Shown piece by piece: positions 1 to 4,288 of a DNA stretch of 6,682 nt. Location of the stretch: positions 1 through 6,682 of the forward strand of contig VGIY01000146.1 in NCBI GenBank assembly GCA_016867695.1, given 5' to 3'. The position numbers and the translations under genes were made by a program. The stretch's first letter is position 1, and each line of letters begins with the position of its first letter. The notes below the pieces were generated by a model. That model saw only the letters and a list, made by a program, of their open reading frames with translations, was not told where the DNA came from and made no database searches. This DNA is from Candidatus Eiseniibacteriota bacterium (GTDB lineage Bacteria > Eisenbacteria > RBG-16-71-46 > CAIMUX01 > WJJG01).

Positions 1-1343
1 CTCGGGGGGGGGGCGCCCTCCCCGGTTCCGTCGAGGGGGGCGAGCGGGCGCGCTCCGGCCGCGCTCATGGCGGTGACGATGCGCCAATCGGCGCCGAGGC
101 GGTCTCCGCAGATATCGGGTCGCAGGATCAGACAGGCGAGACCCGGATCGGCGTTGGCGCGCGCCGCCAGGACGCTCGGGTCCCGCGCGTCGCCTCCTTC
201 GAGCACCCGGACCTCGAGCCCCATCCCGCGCAGGCGATCGGCCAGCCGGTCGGCCAGCGCGCAGATGTACGCGATCCACTGGTCGACGGCCGGCTCGAGC
301 GGGCCGCGCAGGCCGCGCTTGCTCTCGACGCCGGGAGGAACCAGGTAGACGCGCCGGCGGGCCTCGCCCCTGGCGGGTGGCGCCGCGGCCGACGGCCAGC
401 GGCGGAAGCTCGACCCGCGCCCCAGATCGGCCGCCAGCGGCGAGAGGACGAAGCGGTACTCCCTGCTGCCCGCTCGCCACTCGCTCTCCCACGCCTTGAC
501 GTCGCCCGGGACCTCGAAGACGAACTCCGTGCCAAGACCGTGCGGGCGCACGGCGCAGAACCTCACCCGGGATCCGTTCGACTCGGGCAGGGGCGCCAGC
601 GGATCGACGAAGGCGCCCTCCAGATCGACCGCCAGGCGTCCGACCCCGTCGGCGCGCAGGCGCGCCCGCGGCTCCCCGGGCAGCGTCCAGACCAGCGCCG
701 TGCGGCCGCGCGACTCGACGATGTGGAAGCCTTCGACGAGCGGACCGAGAGGCCGCTGGGCGATGAGCGGCGGCTCCGCGCCCACGGCGAAACGATGGCC
801 CAGGAGCGGGCGCACGACCCGGGCGGCGATGTCGGCCGGGAAGAGCAGGCGGTTGCGCTCGTAGCGCACCGGAGCCGTCAACTGGCGGGCCCCGCCCCCG
901 TCGTGGATGAACTCGCTGCCGACGGCGAAGCGCAGGGTGAGCGTGTCGACCTCCAGCGCGCCGGCGAAGCGCCCCGGGGCCCAGCGCAGCGTCGCCCCGA
1001 GCGCCGCGCAGGCGCGCTCCGCCGACCAGTAGGGCTGCCCCTCGATCACCAGCAGCGGGTCCCAGCGAGCGCGGCGTCCGTCGGCGAAGACGACGCCCAG
1101 GACCGGGGCGGAGGGCCGGGGCGGCAGCTCGAAGGGCGCGCGCAGGGACTGCTCGCAGAGCCCCGGACGCCCGGCCCAGCGCAGCGAGTCGGACAGCCAG
1201 TAGAGGCGCGTCTCGAGATCGAACGCCCCGGCGATGGTCGTGTCGGCCCCGTCGCCGAAGAGCATGCGCTCGACGGAACCCGGATCGAACGCCCGCGTCG
1301 AGGGCACGAGGACCAGGATCGCCGTCAGGCAGGCCACGTGCAA
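1..1343 (-). CDS. Exported stalk-domain / degenerate amidase_3-like protein, C-terminus beyond window
   Basis: My own minus-strand translation gives 447 codons with no stop, open at the left edge. I chose the TTG at 1343 because GGGAG lies 8 bases upstream; a GTG at 1337 is the alternative. Residues 1-18 form a signal peptide (hydrophobic core LTAILVLVP, likely cleavage after STRA). Residues about 85-185 resemble a copper-amine-oxidase N-terminal stalk domain (VIEGQPYWSAERACAALGA, then FIHDGG and LLFPADIAARVV). Residues about 205-305 look AMIN-like. From about 332 the pattern VYLVPPG, a long Ala/Leu/Arg helix, GLEVRVLEGGD, then LACLILRPD follows the Amidase_3 fold (N-acetylmuramoyl-L-alanine amidase), but this stretch to residue 426 has no histidine, so the usual zinc ligands are missing. 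An Ala/Gly/Pro linker follows. It sits 49 bases behind smpB, probably in one transcript. A periplasmic, peptidoglycan-related, perhaps non-catalytic role is inference. The reading frame is secure; the amidase assignment is moderate. Confidence 0.72.
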   Translation of the reverse strand, partial: MHVACLTAILVLVPSTRAFDPGSVERMLFGDGADTTIAGAFDLETRLYWLSDSLRWAGRPGLCEQSLRAPFELPPRPSAPVLGVVFADGRRARWDPLLVIEGQPYWSAERACAALGATLRWAPGRFAGALEVDTLTLRFAVGSEFIHDGGGARQLTAPVRYERNRLLFPADIAARVVRPLLGHRFAVGAEPPLIAQRPLGPLVEGFHIVESRGRTALVWTLPGEPRARLRADGVGRLAVDLEGAFVDPLAPLPESNGSRVRFCAVRPHGLGTEFVFEVPGDVKAWESEWRAGSREYRFVLSPLAADLGRGSSFRRWPSAAAPPARGEARRRVYLVPPGVESKRGLRGPLEPAVDQWIAYICALADRLADRLRGMGLEVRVLEGGDARDPSVLAARANADPGLACLILRPDICGDRLGADWRIVTAMSAAGARPLAPLDGTGEGAPPP

Positions 1344-1351
1344 GGCGGCGA

Positions 1352-1356
1352 CTCCC
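1352..1356 (-). promoter_or_regulatory. Shine-Dalgarno for the TTG-started exported protein
   Basis: The minus strand reads GGGAG, 8 bases before the TTG at 1343. This spacing favours TTG over the in-frame GTG at 1337, which would lie 14 bases away. The signal peptide core begins directly after either start, so both remain possible. Confidence 0.5.
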
Positions 1357-1392
1357 GACCCGCGGGCGCGGGCCGGCGGCCGTCCCGCGCCG

Positions 1393-1875
1393 CTAGGCGC
1401 GCCGGGCCCGCGCTTTCTCCCGTTCCATCTCACGCTTCGAATCCCGTTCGGCCAGCGCGGCGCGCTTGTCGAACCTCTGCTTGCCGCGCGCCAGCCCCAG
1501 CTCCACCTTGGCGATCCCGGCGCGGAAGTGGATCTGCAGCGGCACGAGCGTCAGCCCCCGCTCGCTCACCTTGCCGATCAGGCGCAGGATCTGGCGCCGA
1601 TGGAGCAGCAGCTTGCGCGGCCGCAGGGGCTCGTGCGCGTCGACGGTGGCCTTGTCGTAGGCGGAGATGTGCAGGTTGAGCAGGTAGAGCTCGCGATCCC
1701 GCACCGCGGCGTAGGCGTCGGAGAGATTGACCTTGCCGGCGCGCACGCTCTTGACTTCCGAGCCGACGAGAACGAGACCCGCCTCGAAGCGCTCGAGGAT
1801 CTCGTACTGGTGGGTGGCGCGGCGGTTGCGCACCACCACGCGGACCTCCTCGTCCTTCCTGCGCTCGACCGCCAC
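1393..1875 (-). CDS. smpB: SsrA-binding protein SmpB
   Basis: SmpB binds tmRNA (SsrA) and delivers it to stalled ribosomes in trans-translation, in the cytoplasm. The product is 160 residues, the usual family length. It shows the conserved blocks in order: VVRNRRATHQYEILERFEAG near the N-terminus, GSEVKSVRAGKVNLSDAYA, the RPRKLLLH segment, ERGLTLVPLQIHF, LARGKQRFDKR, and a basic C-terminal tail (KREMEREKARARRA) of the kind that inserts into the ribosomal mRNA channel. I chose the GTG at 1875 because AGGAG lies 6 bases upstream and the length then fits the family. The frame stays open further upstream, but that stretch runs through the antisense of tRNA-Leu and is spurious. The amidase-like gene follows after 49 bases, so the two probably share a transcript. 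I found no convincing promoter upstream. The ssrA gene is not in the window. Identification is secure. Confidence 0.97.
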   Translation of the reverse strand: MAVERRKDEEVRVVVRNRRATHQYEILERFEAGLVLVGSEVKSVRAGKVNLSDAYAAVRDRELYLLNLHISAYDKATVDAHEPLRPRKLLLHRRQILRLIGKVSERGLTLVPLQIHFRAGIAKVELGLARGKQRFDKRAALAERDSKREMEREKARARRA

Positions 1876-1881
1876 GGGCCG

Positions 1882-1886
1882 CTCCT
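1882..1886 (-). promoter_or_regulatory. Shine-Dalgarno fixing the smpB GTG start
   Basis: The minus strand reads AGGAG, 6 bases before the GTG at 1875. It sets the start of SmpB at 160 residues and rules out the much longer open frame that runs back across the tRNA. Confidence 0.75.
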
Positions 1887-2032
1887 GCCTCTGCCACCGT
1901 TCCCGTCCGCCGGCCGGCGATCGGGCCCACAAGGGGTAACAGAAGGGCACGACCCCGGCAAGCCGCCAGCGGCCCCATCCGGCGCCGCCCCGCGGGGTCG
2001 GGCGGCGCGAGGGGCGCCGACCCTGATGGGGA

Positions 2033-2062
2033 TTGACAGCGGGGGGGCGGCGCTGGCAGACT
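2033..2062 (+). promoter_or_regulatory. Sigma70-type promoter of tRNA-Leu
   Basis: A perfect -35 box TTGACA (2033-2038) is followed after 18 bases by CAGACT (2057-2062), a 3-of-6 match to the -10 consensus. Transcription would begin near 2069, about 5 bases before the tRNA. The bases between the -10 box and the expected start are almost all G and C. A GC-rich discriminator of this type is known from stringently controlled stable-RNA promoters; that this one is so regulated is inference. The spacer contains a run of seven G. Confidence 0.65.
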
Positions 2063-2074
2063 GCGGCCCGCTTC

Positions 2075-2158
2075 GCGGAAGTGGCGGAACTGGTAGACGC
2101 GCTAGGTTCAGGGTCTAGTGGTCGCAAGGCCGTGGGGGTTCGAGTCCCCCCTTCCGCA
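2075..2158 (+). tRNA. tRNA-Leu (anticodon CAG)
   Basis: An 84-base class II tRNA that folds completely. Acceptor arms GCGGAAG (2075-2081) and CTTCCGC (2151-2157) pair fully, with discriminator A at 2158 as expected for leucine. The D stem GCG/CGC carries a GGTAGA-type loop. The anticodon stem CTAGG (2102-2106) pairs with TCTAG (2114-2118), with one G-T pair, around loop TTCAGGG, which gives anticodon CAG at 2109-2111, reading CUG codons. A long variable arm (GGTC, GCAA loop, GGCC; 2120-2131) marks the leucine/serine class. The T stem GGGGG/CCCCC encloses TTCGAGT. The 3' CCA is not encoded and must be added after transcription. The tRNA is a single-gene unit with its own promoter and terminator, divergent from smpB. 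Confidence 0.98.
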
Positions 2159-2160
2159 AG

Positions 2161-2190
2161 GAGGCCCGGGCGCAGCCGCCCGGGCCTTTC
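2161..2190 (+). terminator. Intrinsic terminator of tRNA-Leu
   Basis: A perfect 10-base-pair stem GGCCCGGGCG (2163-2172) and CGCCCGGGCC (2177-2186) encloses the loop CAGC. An extra A-T pair extends the base of the stem, and TTT follows. It begins only a few bases after the tRNA. The opposite strand has no T run after the stem, so it should work mainly for the tRNA and not for the converging lamin-tail gene. Confidence 0.85.
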
Positions 2191-2254
2191 CATTCGCCCT
2201 TCTGCCGCTCCATTCCCCCATCCGCCGCGGCGAGCGTCCGTGCAGCGGGCTTCC

Positions 2255-2887
2255 TCAGCGGAAGAGCCCCTTCACGCCGCTCCAGCTCCCCTTCCGCGCC
2301 GGCACGGGCGGGTTCCCGCTGTTGGGCAGCCCCGGCGTCGGCGGCAGGCCGTTGCCGAGCGGCGGCAGCGTTCCGTCGTAGGGATTGAGCGCGTCGAAGA
2401 TCTGCCACTCCCCCGTGCCGTCGGGGTTGCGCCCCGTCGAGCGGTCGTCGTCCGCCTCGTGCGTGTTGTAGGTGTGCGTGTCGGCGAGCAGCGTGTCGCC
2501 GGCGACGAACTGCCACAGGCAGACCGTGTCGCCGTCGTTGTGCAGCCTGAACCCGTACTGGGGCATGCCCTGCGCCTGTTGCCAGGCGAGCGACTGGCTG
2601 CCGAAGACGACCAGCGCACTTCCCGCCGCCAGCGTGGTCCCGGGATCGAATCCGTAGGTCCAGAGCCCGTCGTTGTCGGAGAGCAGGTAGCCGCCCAGCT
2701 CGACCGTGCCCGGGCCGGGATTGAAGACCTCGACCCACTCGTCGCGCCGGTACTCGTACTCCCCGTCGCCGTCCCAGTCGGACGCCGGGTCGGCCATGAT
2801 CTCGTTGAGACTGAGCGCGGCCTGCGCCGGCGCAAGGCCGGTCAGCCAGACCGCCAGGACAAGGCATGCAGGAATGAGCGTACGCAT
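2255..2887 (-). CDS. Secreted lamin-tail-domain (LTD) protein
   Basis: A 210-residue exported protein. The ATG at 2887 has a very strong AGGAGG Shine-Dalgarno 4-5 bases upstream. Residues 1-23 are a signal peptide (core LIPACLVLAVWLTGLA) with likely cleavage after AQA. The mature part starts with the bacterial LTD signature LSLNEIMADP, an acidic loop (D37, D39, D41, G42) that may bind calcium, and DEWVEVFNPGPGTVELGGYL, then GFDPGTTLAAGSALVVFG; the domain ends near residue 150. A Pro/Gly/Asn-rich linker (GLPPTPGLPNSGNPPVP) leads to a short basic, aromatic end, GSWSGVKGLFR (200-210). Bacterial LTD proteins are extracellular or surface proteins with an immunoglobulin-like fold; no enzyme motif is visible, and the partner is unknown. 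The tail could be a sorting or anchoring signal (inference). The gene converges on tRNA-Leu and lies 159 bases after carbamate kinase, too far to call an operon. Confidence 0.9.
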   Translation of the reverse strand: MRTLIPACLVLAVWLTGLAPAQAALSLNEIMADPASDWDGDGEYEYRRDEWVEVFNPGPGTVELGGYLLSDNDGLWTYGFDPGTTLAAGSALVVFGSQSLAWQQAQGMPQYGFRLHNDGDTVCLWQFVAGDTLLADTHTYNTHEADDDRSTGRNPDGTGEWQIFDALNPYDGTLPPLGNGLPPTPGLPNSGNPPVPARKGSWSGVKGLFR

Positions 2888-2995
2888 GTTCCCTCCTCTG
2901 TAGGGCGACTCTCGGGCGGATGCCGCGCGCGGCCGCCCCCGCCCGGAGCGGGGTGTCGAGCGCGCGGCGGTTTCGTCGATCGGCGGGAAGAGGAA

Positions 2996-3009
2996 GCAAT
3001 GCGGGGGCC
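2996..3009 (-). promoter_or_regulatory. Possible sigma54-type (-24/-12) element for the LTD gene
   Basis: On the minus strand a GG at 3009-3008 is followed after exactly 10 bases by GC at 2997-2996, with the -12 part reading TTGCT. The predicted start would leave a leader of about 100 bases before the LTD ATG. The -24 half is weak apart from GGC, and in such GC-rich DNA this spacing can arise by chance. I saw no better sigma70 candidate in the gap. Confidence 0.2.
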
Positions 3010-3046
3010 GGCCTGGATAACGAGAAGGGAAACGGGGGCGGCGGGA

Positions 3047-3988
3047 TCAGGGCACGATGTGCGTGCCGGCCCGGCCCGCCAGCGCCTCGTCGATCTTAGA
3101 CGGAGAGGTGATGACGACCTCCCGGCCTCCCGCCTCGAGGAAGCGGACGGCGCCGAGGATCTTCGGGCCCATGCTCCCCTCGGGGAAGTGGCCCTCGTCG
3201 AGATAGCGGCGCGCCTCTTTCGCGGTCAGCCGCTCGAGATCCCGCTGCCGCGGCGTGCGGAAGTGGATCGCCACGCGGTCGACCGAGGTGACGATGACCA
3301 GCTTGCGGGCGCCGATCTCCCGCCCCAGCACGACCGAGGCCAGGTCCTTGTCGATGACCGCCTCGACGCCGGCATGCTCGCCCGGCGCCTGCTCGATCAC
3401 CGGTACGCCTCCGCCCCCGGCGGCGATCACGACGTGGCCGGCCTGCAGGAGCGCCTTCACCGAACCGATCTCGACGATGCGCAGGGGCTCGGGCGAGGCG
3501 ACCACGCGGCGCCAGCCCCGGCCGCTGTCCTCGACCATGCGCCAGCCGCGCTCCCGCTCGAGGGAGCGCGCTTCGTCCTCGGTGTAGAAGGGCCCGATCG
3601 GCTTCGTCGGTCGCTCGAAGCCCGGGTCGTCGGGCGCGACGACCACCTGGGTGACCAGCGTCACCACCTGGTGGGGCAACCGCGCCCGGGCGATCAGGTT
3701 GCCCAGCACCTGCTGGGCCATCAGTCCGATGCCCCCCTGCGAGTCCGCTCCGCAGATGTAGAGGGGCGTGGGGGGAATGATCGCCGCCGCGGCCTCGTTG
3801 CGGATGAGGATGTTGCCGACGACGGGACCGTTGCCGTGCGTGAGGACCACCCGCTCGCCGGCGCGCAGCAGCTCGACCACCTGGGCCATCGTCGCCCGGG
3901 TGACCCGGAACTGCTCTTCGATGCGCCCGCCGCTGCCGTCGGGGATCAGGGCGTTGCCGCCCAGCGAGACGACGATCGGGGCACGCAT
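3047..3988 (-). CDS. arcC: Carbamate kinase
   Basis: Carbamate kinase reversibly transfers phosphate between carbamoyl phosphate plus ADP and carbamate plus ATP, in the cytoplasm. It classically makes ATP at the end of arginine-deiminase, agmatine or allantoin/purine breakdown. The 313-residue product is full length for the amino acid kinase superfamily member. Visible motifs in order: VVSLGGNAL (6-14), THGNGPVVGN (50-59, usually with Q where V56 stands), CGADSQGGIGLMAQQ (79-93), AAGGGGVPV (189-197), VIDKDLAS (211-218), TSVDRVAIHF (234-243), and FPEGSMGPK (268-276). The ATG at 3988 has GGGAGG about 4 bases upstream. The window holds no arginine deiminase, ornithine or other carbamoyltransferase, or transporter beside it, so the pathway it serves cannot be told from context. 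A promoter at 4127-4156 suggests it is expressed apart from the upstream membrane protein gene. Family assignment is secure; the physiological direction is not. Confidence 0.95.
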   Translation of the reverse strand: MRAPIVVSLGGNALIPDGSGGRIEEQFRVTRATMAQVVELLRAGERVVLTHGNGPVVGNILIRNEAAAAIIPPTPLYICGADSQGGIGLMAQQVLGNLIARARLPHQVVTLVTQVVVAPDDPGFERPTKPIGPFYTEDEARSLERERGWRMVEDSGRGWRRVVASPEPLRIVEIGSVKALLQAGHVVIAAGGGGVPVIEQAPGEHAGVEAVIDKDLASVVLGREIGARKLVIVTSVDRVAIHFRTPRQRDLERLTAKEARRYLDEGHFPEGSMGPKILGAVRFLEAGGREVVITSPSKIDEALAGRAGTHIVP

Positions 3989-4126
3989 GCCACCTCCCAG
4001 GCCCCATCCATGGGCTCGATCCGCGGGCGCCGGTCCGGGCGGCGCGCTCGCCGCCTCCCGGCGCGGGGCCGGCGGCCCCGGCGCCGGAAGGCGATCCCGG
4101 AGGCGGGGCCGGAAGGGAAAGCGAGG

Positions 4127-4156
4127 AGTGTACGCGGGTTCGGGCGCGGCTGTCCA
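4127..4156 (-). promoter_or_regulatory. Sigma70-type promoter, probably of arcC
   Basis: The minus strand carries TGGACA (4156-4151, 5 of 6 consensus bases) and, after 18 bases, TACACT (4132-4127, 4 of 6). Transcription would start near 4120, giving a leader of about 130 bases before the carbamate kinase ATG. It lies in the only sizeable gap between the two genes. Confidence 0.5.
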
Positions 4157-4165
4157 GGGCGATCG

Positions 4166-4191
4166 GGCGCCGGCGGAATCGCTGCGGCGCC
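4166..4191. other. Strong hairpin between UbiA-TPR gene and arcC promoter
   Basis: GGCGCCG (4166-4172) pairs with CGGCGCC (4185-4191), and inside it GCG pairs with CGC around a GAAT loop, with a two-base bulge. It lies about 100 bases after the stop of the UbiA-TPR gene and 10 bases upstream of the arcC -35 box. No T run follows on either strand, so it is not a standard intrinsic terminator. It could stop or stabilise the upstream transcript's 3' end, or be a protein site. The rest of the 3989-4288 gap shows no credible gene. Confidence 0.3.
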
Positions 4192-4288
4192 GGGTGGATG
4201 GCCGGGCCCGCGGACGACCGGGGCGGCGGGAGTCCCTGGAGCAGTTGCGAGCGGGACCGGATGGAGCACGCGGCAGAGAGCGCCGCGG

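Noticed and set aside
540..1679. A plus-strand open frame of 379 codons
   Set aside because: It is codon-aligned antisense to the exported amidase-like protein and partly antisense to smpB. Its composition is typical of antisense frames, and the minus-strand reading gives recognisable domains.
1995..2023. Inverted repeat GGGTC...GACCC with inner GGCGC/GCGCC upstream of the tRNA promoter
   Set aside because: It needs a four-base bulge to pair, it is embedded in GC-only sequence, and nothing ties it to either flanking gene.
1876..2193. N-terminal extension of SmpB by about 106 residues
   Set aside because: The extension translates the antisense of tRNA-Leu and its terminator. The Shine-Dalgarno at 1882-1886 and the normal family length both place the start at 1875.
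2937..2953. Inverted repeat CCCCGC / GCGGGG upstream of the LTD gene as a terminator for arcC
   Set aside because: The stem is only six base pairs with no T run on the minus strand, and such repeats are expected by chance in this base composition.
3946..4269. A possible small minus-strand gene of 107 codons in the gap before arcC
   Set aside because: It is low-complexity Pro/Arg-rich, overlaps the arcC start in another frame, and covers the promoter and hairpin.
4269..4287. Hairpin CGCGGC / GCCGCG directly after the UbiA-TPR stop as an intrinsic terminator
   Set aside because: The six-base-pair stem is short and no T run follows it on the minus strand.
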